Below are positions 16,914 through 26,072 of a DNA stretch of 64,000 nt, in pieces. The notes under the pieces were generated by a model, which was given only the letters and a program-made list of their open reading frames with translations, ran no database searches and was not told the origin of the DNA. Both the position numbers and the translations under genes were made by a program. The DNA is taken from NCBI GenBank assembly GCA_018436725.1, contig JAHDKT010000106.1, positions 1-64,000 on the forward strand, written 5' to 3'. Source of the DNA: Synergistaceae bacterium. GTDB taxonomy: Bacteria > Synergistota > Synergistia > Synergistales > Aminobacteriaceae. Positions within the stretch are counted from its first letter, which is position 1; each line of letters opens with the position of its first letter.

Positions 16914-19537
16914 CGCATACCGCCTTCTGTCCGCGGGCGCATCAAGGCTTCCCGCAGACGGTTGAATTCAAACTCCAACTTCTCTATTTTTCCGCGCATC
17001 GCCTCGATATCCAGTGCGCGCCCAGCCTTCTCCATCTCGAACGCGACGGCCCGAGCGCGCTCGCCGCACACGCTCGCCGCGCCGCTTTTGATCGAGTGCG
17101 CGGAACGCGTCGCCTTTTCAATATCCCCTTGCGCCAGATACTTCCTCAGCGCGTCGATCTCCGGAGAAAACTCCTCCAGAAACTCCTCCGCGACGGAGCA
17201 GGCAAGCTCCTCGTCGCCCATCAGCAGAGAAATCATCGCCGCTCTGTCGAAGACCGTCTCCGGTGCGCACGGAACGGCAGGCGGCGCTTCAGGCGCGTTT
17301 CCGCGAAGCGCCTCTCCGGGGAGCCATTTTCGCAGCGTATCGGACAGACTTTCGGCTGTAATCGGCTTGGAAATGTACTCATCCATACCCGCCTCAAGAC
17401 AGCGTTCACGATCTCCGCGCATGGCGTACGCCGTCATCGCGACAATCGGAAGTCCTCTCCCGGACGGATGAGAACGTATTCTCCGCGTCGCCTCCAGTCC
17501 GTCCATCACAGGCATCTGGACATCCATAAGCACAAGATCGTAGCGAGCATTTCGAACAGCCTCGACGGCTTCGGCGCCGTTATAAACCGCTTCGACGGAG
17601 GTCAGTCCGAGCTTGCGCAGCATCCCCAGGGCGACGCAGCGATTGGTGGCGTTGTCCTCGACCAGAAGAATGCGCGCCCGGCTCGCTTCAAATGGCGCCG
17701 GCGGACATTCGGAGGAACTGCCGCGCAGGGCGACGACCGCGTCCTCAGCGCATGTGTCCAGGAGAGCGGTAACAACGAACTCGGCTCCCGGGCCGCCGAT
17801 CCCTTCATCGGCGCCGGAGAAGAGCGGACTCTTCATTTCGATCGTTCCGCCCATCATCCCGGCAAGCTGCCGCGATATGGCCAATCCGAGCCCGCTGCCG
17901 CCGAACCGGCGCGTTATGGAGGGATCGAGCTGATCGAACTTTTGAAAGAGGGCGCTCCGCCGCTCCTCCGGAACGCCGACGCCGGTATCGCGGATCGAAA
18001 AGCGCAGGAGCACGCTCCCGGTCCGCTGCTCCGCCACCGAAACATGCAGTTTCACGATCCCCTTGTACGTGAACTTCAACGCGTTGTCGATCAGATTGTC
18101 GAGTATCTGCCGCAGACGCCCGGCATCGCCTTTCAAGAACTCCGGAACATCGGGGCTTTTTTCGCAGAGAAAGTCGAGCCCCTTCTCCCTCGCGCGCACC
18201 GTGGAAGAAATCGCGACGCCGTTGAGAAGCGCGGAGAAATCGAAGTCGAATTTTTCGAGTTCGAGCTTGCCGGCCTCGATTTTCGAAAGATCGAGGATTC
18301 CGTTGAGCAGTCTCAGAAGAGCGTGCGCGCTCGAATGAACGGTATCGGCCAGAAAACGCTGTTCCGCGGAGAGCCCGGTGTCGAGAAGCAGCTCCGCCAT
18401 GCCGATCAGTCCGTTCATGGGGGTTCGGATCTCATGGCTCATATTCGCTAGAAAATCGCTCTTGGCGCGGTTGGCGGCCTCCGCGCGGCCGGCCATCTCC
18501 ATCGCCCTCGCAGTAGCCGCCTCAAGACGCCTGTTCGCCTCGCGCAGCAGATCCTCGGCATGCTTGCGCTCCGTGATATCTTCGAACGTCGTGTACACTT
18601 GAAAGGGAGCTGTTTCATCGGGAAGAAAAAGAGGGGTCGCGCTGACGGATATCCATGTGTAGGCATGCTTTCGGGAGCCGGCCACCCCCATGACGAAATT
18701 CTTCACCGGTTCGCCGGTCCGCAGAGCAACCATCGCGGGGTGTTCCTGCCCCGGCAGTTCGCTTCCGTCCTCTCCGACGGACCGCCACTGCGGGTCCATG
18801 GAGGTTTTTCCCAGCATCTGGCCGAGCGAAAGCCCTAGAATTCTCTCCGCCGCAGGGTTAGCCGAAATTATACCTCCGTCCCTTCCCTGGTATACGACTC
18901 CCTGCGCCATCGTTTCGAAGAGTCGACGGTGTTTTTCCTCGCTTTCGCGAAGCGCCTCTTCCGCTCGTTTTCGATCAGTAATATCCTGAACGACACCGGT
19001 GACGCGAACAAGTCTCCCGTCGCTTCCCCCGACAAGCTCCGCCTTGGAGATGACGATTCTGGGGGCGGACCCGTCGGCGGGGCGGATCTCGAACTCCAGG
19101 TCGTACGGCTTCCCCGATTCGAACAGATCGACGAGCGCTTGATGCACCCGATTCCTCTCCGGGATACACGCCTCGATATCCTCGATGGAGAGGAGGTTCG
19201 ACTCCGGCGGAGTCATGCCGTAGATTCGAAAGCCTTCATCGGAACCCCATATCTCTCCGGTCGCCGAGTTGTACTCCCAACTGCCGACGTGCGCTATCCT
19301 CTGGGCCATCTTCAGTCGGGCTTCGCTCTCCAGGAGAGAAAGCTCAGCTCGCTTGCGCTCCGCGACATCCTGATCGACGACGGGCCGGCTCGGAAAATCT
19401 TCTTCGTTTCCGATAGAGGCCGAAGAATTCGGGACGGTACTCCTGTAAGCATCGAGCGTTTCAAGCCGCGGAAAGACGTCCCCTGTTACCGATTCGGTTT
19501 CATTCACGCCCATCTTGAATTCCCCTTGATCGCTCAT
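16910..19537 (-). CDS. Soluble hybrid histidine kinase (PAS-PAS-HisKA-HATPase-REC-Hpt)
   Basis: 875 residues without membrane helices, hence cytoplasmic. Two PAS/PAC domains (~75-195 and ~200-325, each ending in DITxRKxAE), HisKA with the phospho-His in [20 protein letters not shown] (~360), HATPase with N, G1 (DTGVGVPEE) and G2 (GGSGLGLAI) boxes, a receiver with phospho-Asp in [15 protein letters not shown], and a C-terminal Hpt with SAHSIKSGA. It is a full ArcB/BarA-like phosphorelay that lacks its own output regulator here. GGAGGTGAACG precedes the ATG. Signal unknown; soluble PAS domains may sense redox or a cytoplasmic ligand. Confidence 0.93.
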   Translation of the reverse strand: MSDQGEFKMGVNETESVTGDVFPRLETLDAYRSTVPNSSASIGNEEDFPSRPVVDQDVAERKRAELSLLESEARLKMAQRIAHVGSWEYNSATGEIWGSDEGFRIYGMTPPESNLLSIEDIEACIPERNRVHQALVDLFESGKPYDLEFEIRPADGSAPRIVISKAELVGGSDGRLVRVTGVVQDITDRKRAEEALRESEEKHRRLFETMAQGVVYQGRDGGIISANPAAERILGLSLGQMLGKTSMDPQWRSVGEDGSELPGQEHPAMVALRTGEPVKNFVMGVAGSRKHAYTWISVSATPLFLPDETAPFQVYTTFEDITERKHAEDLLREANRRLEAATARAMEMAGRAEAANRAKSDFLANMSHEIRTPMNGLIGMAELLLDTGLSAEQRFLADTVHSSAHALLRLLNGILDLSKIEAGKLELEKFDFDFSALLNGVAISSTVRAREKGLDFLCEKSPDVPEFLKGDAGRLRQILDNLIDNALKFTYKGIVKLHVSVAEQRTGSVLLRFSIRDTGVGVPEERRSALFQKFDQLDPSITRRFGGSGLGLAISRQLAGMMGGTIEMKSPLFSGADEGIGGPGAEFVVTALLDTCAEDAVVALRGSSSECPPAPFEASRARILLVEDNATNRCVALGMLRKLGLTSVEAVYNGAEAVEAVRNARYDLVLMDVQMPVMDGLEATRRIRSHPSGRGLPIVAMTAYAMRGDRERCLEAGMDEYISKPITAESLSDTLRKWLPGEALRGNAPEAPPAVPCAPETVFDRAAMISLLMGDEELACSVAEEFLEEFSPEIDALRKYLAQGDIEKATRSAHSIKSGAASVCGERARAVAFEMEKAGRALDIEAMRGKIEKLEFEFNRLREALMRPRTEGGMR

Positions 19538-19722
19538 CGTTCACCTCCACCCTCCGAATCGGGGGATTAAAAGCCGCTCTATCTCTCGGAAAACTAATGA
19601 AACTCGTTCTTTTCCAAGAATGATACCATACTCTCCGCTCCTACGTGTTTTTCGAGAGTCTCCCGGCAGCGCTTATACGCTTTATCAGAATATACGTCTT
19701 TTATTTTTCTTTTGCTCAAGTA

Positions 19723-19751
19723 TTGACATTCTCTCCCTCCTCCCTCAAAAT
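19723..19751 (+). promoter_or_regulatory. leu promoter
   Basis: Consensus TTGACA (19723-19728), 17 bases, then CAAAAT (19746-19751). Transcription would start near 19758, about 36 bases before the leader-peptide ATG. Confidence 0.6.
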
Positions 19752-19793
19752 GTACAAATCTTACCAAACTACGAGGAGAGGAGGGAATCAGCT

Positions 19794-19886
19794 ATGGTAG
19801 AAGTTCGTTCGCGCATTATGAACGTTTCCTCTCTGTGGCTCCTCCTCGGTTGCCGGTTCCCGCCTGGAACGCCGGCAGCCCGGTAA
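19794..19886 (+). CDS. leuL: leu operon leader peptide
   Basis: A 30-residue ORF with GGAGG nine bases before its ATG. It contains SSLWLLLG: four Leu codons within five positions (CTG TGG CTC CTC CTC) near the middle, then ends 18 bases before a perfect terminator hairpin. This is the classic arrangement for leucine attenuation: scarcity of charged tRNA-Leu stalls the ribosome and prevents the terminator from forming. A second in-frame ATG at codon 9 would give a 22-residue version. The stalling region also forms TGCCGG/CCGGCA and GGTTCC/GGAACC alternatives that could serve as pause and antiterminator pairings. Confidence 0.85.
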   Translation: MVEVRSRIMNVSSLWLLLGCRFPPGTPAAR

Positions 19887-19904
19887 GCTGCGTAACGGCA
19901 TTCC

Positions 19905-19943
19905 AAGGCCGGAACCTCTCTCAAGAGGTTCCGGCCTTTTTTT
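19905..19943 (+). terminator. leu attenuator terminator
   Basis: A perfect 15-bp stem (AAGGCCGGAACCTCT / AGAGGTTCCGGCCTT) with a four-base loop, followed directly by a T-run to 19943, 43 bases before leuA. It is the strongest intrinsic terminator in the window, and it lies in front of the operon, so it must be conditional. Confidence 0.9.
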
Positions 19944-19986
19944 GTACCCTTATATTTCACGTATTATTCAGGAAGGAGAGAAAATT

Positions 19987-21555
19987 ATGACAGAGATGCA
20001 CGTACGGATATTCGACACCACACTGAGAGACGGAGAACAGGCGGCAGGAATCAACCTGAACAAGGAGGAAAAACTCCAGATCGCGCTGCAGCTCGCGAAG
20101 ATGAAGACGGACGTCATCGAAGCCGGCTTCCCCGCCGCGTCCCCCGGAGATTTCGAAGCGGTGAAGCTCATCGCGCAGCAGGTCGAGGGGCCTATCATCG
20201 CCGGACTCGCGCGGACACGACGGGAGGACATCCTCGCCGCGGCCGAGGCGGTCAAGTGGTCGAAGAAACCTCGCATCCACACGTTCATCGCCACAAGCCC
20301 CATCCACATGGAGTTCAAACTTCAGATGACTTCCGAGCAGGTACTCGCCGAAGTACGGCAGGCGGTAACCTACGCGCGCAGTCTCGTCGAGGACGTCGAG
20401 TTCTCCGCGGAGGACGCAAGCCGCTCGGATCCCGCTTTTCTGGGCGAGGTCTTCCGGACCGCCGTCGAATGCGGAGCGACGACGCTCAACATCCCCGACA
20501 CCGTAGGGTACTCCACCCCCGACGAATTCGGTGACTTCGTCCGCGAAGTCATCGACGCCACGGGGAACCCGGAGGGCGTGATCTGGTCGGTGCACTGCCA
20601 CAACGACCTCGGCCTCGCCGTGGCGAACTCGCTCGCGGCGGTCAGGGCCGGAGTCCGGCAGGTGGAGTGCACGGTCAACGGCCTCGGAGAGCGGGCCGGC
20701 AACGCCTCCATGGAGGAGATCGTCATGGGCTTGCGCACACGCAAGGACCGCTTCGGCTGCCGGACGGGGATCGACACGACGCGCCTGTGCGCCGTCAGCT
20801 CGCAGGTCTCCCGGATGACGGGCTTCCCCGTGCCGCCGAACAAGGCGATCGTGGGAGCGAACGCCTTCGCGCACGAGGCAGGAATCCATCAGCACGGAGT
20901 GCTGTGCAACAAGGCCACCTATGAGATAATGAACCCCGAGGACGTCGGCGCTCCGGGAAGCCGCCTCGTGCTGGGCAAGCACTCCGGAAAGCACGCCTTC
21001 AAGCAGCGTGTGGAGGAGATGGGCTTCACCCTCTCCGACGAAAAGTTGAAGGAGGCTATGGCGCTGTTCAAAACCCTCTGCGACCGGAAGGAGATCGTCA
21101 CCTCCGACGATCTGGAAGCGATGATAAACAACGAGATTCTGTCGCTCGACGAGAGCCGTCGCATCGTGCTGAAGAGCTTCCTCGTCCAGGTCGGAAGCGG
21201 CCATGGCAGCGCGACCGTCACCATCGAGGACGAAGGGGCGGAGAAGACCGACGCCGCTGCGGGCAACGGGCCCGTGGACGCCGCGTACAGGGCGATTCGG
21301 CGTATCGTCGGCATCGAGCCGGAACTGGAGAACTACGCGATCCAGTCCGTGAACGAATCGTCCGACGCCATCGGAGAAGCGAGAGTCACGCTCGACCTCG
21401 GCGGCGTCAGGGTGAACGGACGGGGTGCGAGCACGGACGTTATCGAAGCGAGCATCAAGGCGTACATCGACGGCATCAACCGCCTCTTCGCGGCGCAGGC
21501 GCGCATGGCGGGGCAGGAAACACAGGCGGCCGAAGAGGCGCGGAAGGCGATATAG
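19987..21555 (+). CDS. leuA: 2-isopropylmalate synthase
   Basis: First committed step of leucine synthesis: condenses acetyl-CoA with 2-oxoisovalerate. 522 residues, the long LeuA form with C-terminal regulatory domain. Motifs: RIFDTTLRDGEQAAGINLN at the start of the TIM barrel, metal-ligand block HCHNDLGLAVANSLAA, GLGERAGNASMEE and the linker HEAGIHQHGVL. The C-terminal LeuA allosteric domain (~370-505) should bind leucine for feedback inhibition. GGAAGGAGAG precedes ATG 19987. Citramalate or homocitrate synthase are relatives, but leuCDB directly downstream and the leucine attenuator upstream settle the role. Confidence 0.96.
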   Translation: MTEMHVRIFDTTLRDGEQAAGINLNKEEKLQIALQLAKMKTDVIEAGFPAASPGDFEAVKLIAQQVEGPIIAGLARTRREDILAAAEAVKWSKKPRIHTFIATSPIHMEFKLQMTSEQVLAEVRQAVTYARSLVEDVEFSAEDASRSDPAFLGEVFRTAVECGATTLNIPDTVGYSTPDEFGDFVREVIDATGNPEGVIWSVHCHNDLGLAVANSLAAVRAGVRQVECTVNGLGERAGNASMEEIVMGLRTRKDRFGCRTGIDTTRLCAVSSQVSRMTGFPVPPNKAIVGANAFAHEAGIHQHGVLCNKATYEIMNPEDVGAPGSRLVLGKHSGKHAFKQRVEEMGFTLSDEKLKEAMALFKTLCDRKEIVTSDDLEAMINNEILSLDESRRIVLKSFLVQVGSGHGSATVTIEDEGAEKTDAAAGNGPVDAAYRAIRRIVGIEPELENYAIQSVNESSDAIGEARVTLDLGGVRVNGRGASTDVIEASIKAYIDGINRLFAAQARMAGQETQAAEEARKAI

Positions 21556-21633
21556 TTTCTCCCCGCGCGCCGCAGCGCGGCGGCGGGGTTCATCGAATCC
21601 AAGGCAGCATTGGAAAGGAGTGCGTGTGTACAC

Positions 21634-22923
21634 ATGGGAAGAACATTGGCAAGCGCCATCATCGCCGCCCACTCGACCGAGGCGGCAAGGGAGGGCGAAA
21701 TCTGCAAGGTAAACGTCGACTTCGCCTTCGCGAACGACATCACGGCCCCTCCGGCCATCGTCTCCTTCAAGGAGATGGGGGCGGAGAAGGTCTTCGACAA
21801 GGAACGGTGCGCGGTGCTCCCCGATCACTTCACGCCGAACAAGGACATAGCCTCCGCGGAGCAGACCAAGAAGGGGCGCGAGTTCGCCCTTTCGCAGGGG
21901 ATGCTCTACTGGGAAGTCGGCCGCGTCGGCGTCGAGCACGCTTTTCTCCCCGAGAAGGGGTACATCCTCCCCGGCGACATCGTCATCGGCGCCGACAGCC
22001 ACACCTGCACCGGCGGCGCGCTCGGCGCGCTCTCCACGGGCGTGGGCAGCACCGACCTCGCCGCCGTCTGGGCGCTGGGCGAGACGTGGCTGAAGGTCCC
22101 CCCCACCATCCGGGTGAACTACGAGGGGAAGCGCCCCGCATGGGTCTCGGGCAAGGACATGATCCTCTCCCTCATCGGCCGTATCGGCGTGCAGGGGGCG
22201 CGCTACATGGCGCTCGAGTTCGGCGGCGACGGCGTGGAAACCCTTCCGATGGACGACCGCTTCACCATCGCCAACATGGCGATCGAGGCGGGCGGCAAAG
22301 CCGGGCTCTTCGTCCCCGACGCGAAAATGCTCGAGTACGCGAACGCCCGCGCGGCCCGGAAGTTCTCCCCGGTATACCCGGATTCGGACGCGGCGTACCT
22401 CCGCAGCGAGACGTTCGACATGGAGAAGATGGTTCCAGTAGCTGCCATGCCGCACTCTCCCGACAACGTAAAGCCCGTCCGTGAATGCGGTTCCCCGGAG
22501 ATCCACCAGGTCTTCATCGGCGCGTGCACCAACGGCCGCATCCGCGACATCGCGGCCGCCGCGAAGATGCTCGAAGGGAAGCAAGTGGCGGCGGGCGTGC
22601 GCTGCATCGTCATCCCCGCCTCGTACGAAGTCTACAACCAGGCGCTCGACATGGGGTACCTGCGCATCTTCACCGAGGCGGGGGCGGTCGTCTGCACCCC
22701 GACGTGCGGCCCCTGTCTCGGCGGCCACATGGGGATCCTCGCCGCGGGCGAGCGGTGCGTCTCCACGAGCAACCGGAACTTCGTCGGGCGCATGGGCAGC
22801 ACGAAGAGCGAACTCATCCTGGCGAGCCCGCTGACGGCTGCCGCCAGCGCCATCACGGGCAGGCTCACGGATCCCCGCGACGTAGCCTCCCCCGACTTCT
22901 TCAAGAAACTGGAGGAAGAGTAG
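21634..22923 (+). CDS. leuC: 3-isopropylmalate dehydratase large subunit
   Basis: Aconitase-family subunit carrying the [4Fe-4S] cluster that isomerises 2- to 3-isopropylmalate with LeuD. 429 residues, the short archaeal/anaerobe form (LeuC2/HacA type). Cluster and substrate motifs: GADSHTCTGGALGA, IGACTNGRIRDI and CTPTCGPCLGGHMG, which contribute the three Cys ligands. ATG 21634 is chosen because upstream codons include no ATG and lack homology; AAAGGAG lies rather far, 13 bases, upstream. leuD follows after two bases. The short form can also occur in homoaconitase or methyl-substrate isomerases; operon context supports leucine. Confidence 0.94.
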   Translation: MGRTLASAIIAAHSTEAAREGEICKVNVDFAFANDITAPPAIVSFKEMGAEKVFDKERCAVLPDHFTPNKDIASAEQTKKGREFALSQGMLYWEVGRVGVEHAFLPEKGYILPGDIVIGADSHTCTGGALGALSTGVGSTDLAAVWALGETWLKVPPTIRVNYEGKRPAWVSGKDMILSLIGRIGVQGARYMALEFGGDGVETLPMDDRFTIANMAIEAGGKAGLFVPDAKMLEYANARAARKFSPVYPDSDAAYLRSETFDMEKMVPVAAMPHSPDNVKPVRECGSPEIHQVFIGACTNGRIRDIAAAAKMLEGKQVAAGVRCIVIPASYEVYNQALDMGYLRIFTEAGAVVCTPTCGPCLGGHMGILAAGERCVSTSNRNFVGRMGSTKSELILASPLTAAASAITGRLTDPRDVASPDFFKKLEEE

Positions 22924-22925
22924 CC

Positions 22926-23438
22926 ATGTCCAAGATATTCACAGGAAACGCGTGGAAGTACGGCGACAACATCGACACCGACGTCATCATCCCGGCCCGT
23001 CATCTGGTCACCAGCGACGAAACGGAGCTTGGCAAGCACTGCATGGAGGACATCGACAAGGACTTCGTGAAGAAGGTCTCGCCCGGCGACATGATCGTGG
23101 GCGGCGAGAACTTCGGCTGCGGCTCCTCGCGCGAACACGCGCCCATCGCCATCAAGGGCGCGGGGTGCAGCTGCGTCATCGCGGCCTCGTACGCGCGCAT
23201 CTTCTTCCGCAACGCCATCAACGTCGGCCTGCCGATCTTCGAGTGCCCGGAGGCCGCAGCTTCCATCGAAACGGGCGACAAGATCGAAGTCGACCCGGGC
23301 GCGGGGACGATAACGAACAAGACCAAGGGGAAGACCTTCGGCGTCGCCCCCTTCTCCCCCTTCCTGCAGGATCTCATCCAACAGGGCGGGCTCATCCCCT
23401 ACGTCCGTAAGGAACTTGCACGGAGGAAAGGCGCATGA
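22926..23438 (+). CDS. leuD: 3-isopropylmalate dehydratase small subunit
   Basis: 170-residue swivelling subunit that completes the isomerase active site. It contains GDNIDTDVIIPARHL near residue 13 and the signature GENFGCGSSREHAPIAIKGAG, with RIFFRNAINVGLP following. The short length matches the LeuC2/LeuD2 class of the partner. Start is two bases after the leuC stop; the ribosome site (GGAGGAAGAG) lies within the end of leuC. leuB overlaps its end by four bases. Confidence 0.95.
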   Translation: MSKIFTGNAWKYGDNIDTDVIIPARHLVTSDETELGKHCMEDIDKDFVKKVSPGDMIVGGENFGCGSSREHAPIAIKGAGCSCVIAASYARIFFRNAINVGLPIFECPEAAASIETGDKIEVDPGAGTITNKTKGKTFGVAPFSPFLQDLIQQGGLIPYVRKELARRKGA

Positions 23439-24565
23439 GCGGGAAGCAGTACACCATAGCGCGCATCCCCGGCGACGGCATCGGGCCGGAGGTCATCGGC
23501 GAGACGTCGAAGATCCTGGAAGCCGCCGCGTCGAAGCACGGGTTCTCCATCTCCTGGGCGGACTACCCCTTCGGCGCGGACCACTATCTGAAAACGAACG
23601 AGATCCTCCCCGCGTCGGCGGTGGACGAGATGGCCCCGATGGACGCGCTGCTGCTGGGAGCGGTCGGCGACCCGCGAGTAAAGCCGGGAATTCTCGAGCG
23701 CGGCATTCTGCTGCACCTTCGCTTCCACTTCGACCAGTACGTCAACCTCCGTCCGGCGAAGAGCTACCCGCGAGTGCCCCTGCCCATCCAACCGAAGAAG
23801 GGGCCTGCCCTGAACACCCTCGTCGTTCGCGAGAACACGGAGGACTTCTACGTGGGCATAGGCGGCAAAACGGAAAAGGGCAAGGCCGTAGTCGATCTTG
23901 CGACGACGCGCGGGCTCTACTCCATGAGCGGAACGCTCGAAGGCGCATTTTCAAAGGGCGTCGAAGGAGCGTTCCAGCTCGGCGTCGCTTCGGAACCGGG
24001 CGTCCGCCGCGTCGTGGCCTACGCCGCACACGCCGCGAAGGCGCGCGGGGAGGAAAAGATCACGCTGGCCTCGAAATCGAACGCACTGCCGCAGATCTAC
24101 GGCTTCTGGGAGGACGTCGCGAAGGACGAGGCGGCGAAGCAGGGCGTGGGGCTCTCCATCGTGAACGTGGACGCCATGTGCTACCATCTGGTGCGCACGC
24201 CCGACCTCTACGGCGTCGTCGTCGCGCCGAACATGTTCGGCGACATCGTCAGCGACCTCCTCGCGGGGCTCGCCGGCGGGCTAGGCGTCGCAGCCGGAGC
24301 GGACATCGGCGACCAGCTTTCGATGTTCGAGCCGATCCACGGCTCCGCCCCCGACATCGCGGGAACGGGGAAGGCGAACCCCATCGCGGCCATCCTCACC
24401 GGCGCGCTCATGCTGGAGCATATCGGCGAACGAGCCGCCGCGCAGGGCGTCGAGAACGCGCTGACGGAATTCCTGGCCCATGCGGAAACGCGCGACCTCC
24501 CCGTAGAGTTCGGCGGCGAGGCGACAACGACGGCTGTAGGAGAGGCTATTCTGCGGCGCATATAA
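23435..24565 (+). CDS. leuB: 3-isopropylmalate dehydrogenase
   Basis: NAD-dependent beta-decarboxylating dehydrogenase (376 residues) converting 3-isopropylmalate to 2-oxoisocaproate. IPGDGIGPEV at the N-terminus, the substrate-binding VRENTEDFYVGIGG, the Lys and Asp metal/catalytic region ITLASKSNALP ... NVDAMCYHLVRTPDLYGVVVAPNMFGDIVSDL and the NAD loop EPIHGSAPDIAGTGKANP are present. The 'VRENTEDFY' loop resembles the isocitrate/homoisocitrate/tartrate-dehydrogenase-like branch rather than the classic LeuB loop, so broader substrate use is possible, but it is the terminal gene of leuACDB (ATGA overlap with leuD). Confidence 0.9.
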   Translation: MSGKQYTIARIPGDGIGPEVIGETSKILEAAASKHGFSISWADYPFGADHYLKTNEILPASAVDEMAPMDALLLGAVGDPRVKPGILERGILLHLRFHFDQYVNLRPAKSYPRVPLPIQPKKGPALNTLVVRENTEDFYVGIGGKTEKGKAVVDLATTRGLYSMSGTLEGAFSKGVEGAFQLGVASEPGVRRVVAYAAHAAKARGEEKITLASKSNALPQIYGFWEDVAKDEAAKQGVGLSIVNVDAMCYHLVRTPDLYGVVVAPNMFGDIVSDLLAGLAGGLGVAAGADIGDQLSMFEPIHGSAPDIAGTGKANPIAAILTGALMLEHIGERAAAQGVENALTEFLAHAETRDLPVEFGGEATTTAVGEAILRRI

Positions 24566-24572
24566 GAAACAG

Positions 24573-24609
24573 AATAAGCCCGGGTATGCTTCACAATCCC
24601 GGGCTTATT
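24573..24609 (+). terminator. leu operon terminator
   Basis: A perfect 12-bp stem AATAAGCCCGGG / CCCGGGCTTATT with a 13-base loop, eight bases after the leuB stop. The tail is not T-rich beyond the stem, but A/T pairs at its base supply part of the T-run. It also marks the left edge of the AT-rich catabolic block. Confidence 0.7.
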
Positions 24610-24758
24610 CGAAGTACTCCACCCACTGTTCTCAGACCGCTACTATCCATCGGAGTCGCCAGAAAACGCTGTGTACATCTCGCAGGAGGGAACGTTTTCC
24701 AATCAAACGCTTTGGCGCCTTGTTACTTCGCCTTCCGTAGCCTTTAGCTTCGCTTCTA

Positions 24759-25937
24759 CTAATCGATTCCTTGAAAATAAAATATCGTCGAAGTTCCTTG
24801 CGGACGAATATCCGTCAGGTCTCCTCTATAATGCCTCAGAAACTTCGCTTTAAACGGATATTTGGCGCACGCCTCTTCATTGATTTCCAGTCCAAGCCCC
24901 GGCTTATTCGGAATCTTGATACAACCGTCCTCGAATTCCACGACTTCATTCGTCAGTTCCGGTCTCCAACTAACATCCGTCAACATAATCTCATGCACAA
25001 AATAGTTTGGAAGATTTGCCGCCAGCTGCAATGTTGCAGCATTCGCTATCGGGCCGCTTGGATTATGCGCGGCCATCTCGACATAATAAGGTTCCGCCAT
25101 TGCAGACATTTTTTTTATCGCTGAAATACCACCTGCGTGGGTCACGTCGGGCTGACAAAAATCGGCGCACCGTTTTTCCAGAAATTCCCTGAAGGCGTAG
25201 GTTGAATATACGCGTTCGCCTGCTGCGATTGGAATGCCGGCTTTCGCACGGACTTCGGCTAACGCATCGAGGTTATCGGGGGGAACCGGTTCTTCAAACC
25301 ACAATACTTTATATTGCTTTAGTTCTTTGGCAATATTCAAAGCCGTATTTATATTAAAGCGACCGTGACCTTCGATGAGCAGCTCCACATTCCAACCCAC
25401 AGCATCCCGGACTGCGCCAATACAATCAAAGGCAGCGTTATACTCCGGCAACGTCATATTGAGATAGGCCTTACCGAAAGGATCCCACTTTAACGCTTCT
25501 ACACCTTTATTAACAGCCACCAACGCTTTTTCAGCAAACTCTTTCGGTTCTTTGGAACCGGCAAACCAACCGTTTGCATATATTCTGACCCTATCTCTCA
25601 CTTTTCCACCTAACAGCTCATAGACAGGGACATTATAATATTTGCCCTTTATATCCCACATAGCGATTTCGACAGCCGAAAGAGCGCTCTGAAGGACAAC
25701 GCCGTTCCTCCAGTACGACGAGCGATATATTTCATACGAATGCAATTCAATGTTCAGCGGATCTTTTCCAAGGAGATAATCTTTCAAATCGTTTATAGCG
25801 CCGACAAGAGCCTGTTCCTTGTATTCGAGAGTTCCCTCGCCCACACCAGTCAAACCTTCGTCAGTGAAGAGCTTTACAAAAACAAAATTTGTTCGATATG
25901 CATCTACTACAAATACTTTTACATCAGTAATTTTCAT
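24759..25937 (-). CDS. Enolase-superfamily (mandelate racemase/MLE) sugar-acid dehydratase
   Basis: 392 residues, usual length. N-terminal capping domain (MKITDVKVFVVDA...) and a barrel with metal ligands in ELLIEGHGRFN (Glu and His), LWFEEPVPPDN (Glu) and PIAAGERVYS (Glu), then the catalytic His in EMAAHNPSGPI and the Glu in YFVHEIM. It follows the galactonate-dehydratase pattern, except that the first metal ligand is Glu instead of the usual Asp of DFHGR. It presumably dehydrates an acid sugar to a 2-keto-3-deoxy acid, but with a substrate different from its neighbour at 29331. It ends the minus-strand catabolic block. Base composition is AT-rich like the rest of the block. Confidence 0.85.
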   Translation of the reverse strand: MKITDVKVFVVDAYRTNFVFVKLFTDEGLTGVGEGTLEYKEQALVGAINDLKDYLLGKDPLNIELHSYEIYRSSYWRNGVVLQSALSAVEIAMWDIKGKYYNVPVYELLGGKVRDRVRIYANGWFAGSKEPKEFAEKALVAVNKGVEALKWDPFGKAYLNMTLPEYNAAFDCIGAVRDAVGWNVELLIEGHGRFNINTALNIAKELKQYKVLWFEEPVPPDNLDALAEVRAKAGIPIAAGERVYSTYAFREFLEKRCADFCQPDVTHAGGISAIKKMSAMAEPYYVEMAAHNPSGPIANAATLQLAANLPNYFVHEIMLTDVSWRPELTNEVVEFEDGCIKIPNKPGLGLEINEEACAKYPFKAKFLRHYRGDLTDIRPQGTSTIFYFQGID

Positions 25938-26072
25938 TTTGTCGAATCCCCTTTGAACATCTTCTTTCGTGCAAGAGAGAAAACCATTGGAGCAAACAAC
26001 CGACTACAATAGCCTGGTTTAGTAAAAAACAGGCGGAACGACGGCAGGATGACGCCGTTCTCATCGTCCATT

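Noticed and set aside
19957..22728. A 923-codon open frame on the minus strand opposite leuA-leuC
   Set aside because: It is the antisense shadow of GC-rich leuA/leuC codons: Arg/Asp/Gly/Val-rich with no domain, while the plus strand has full family motifs.
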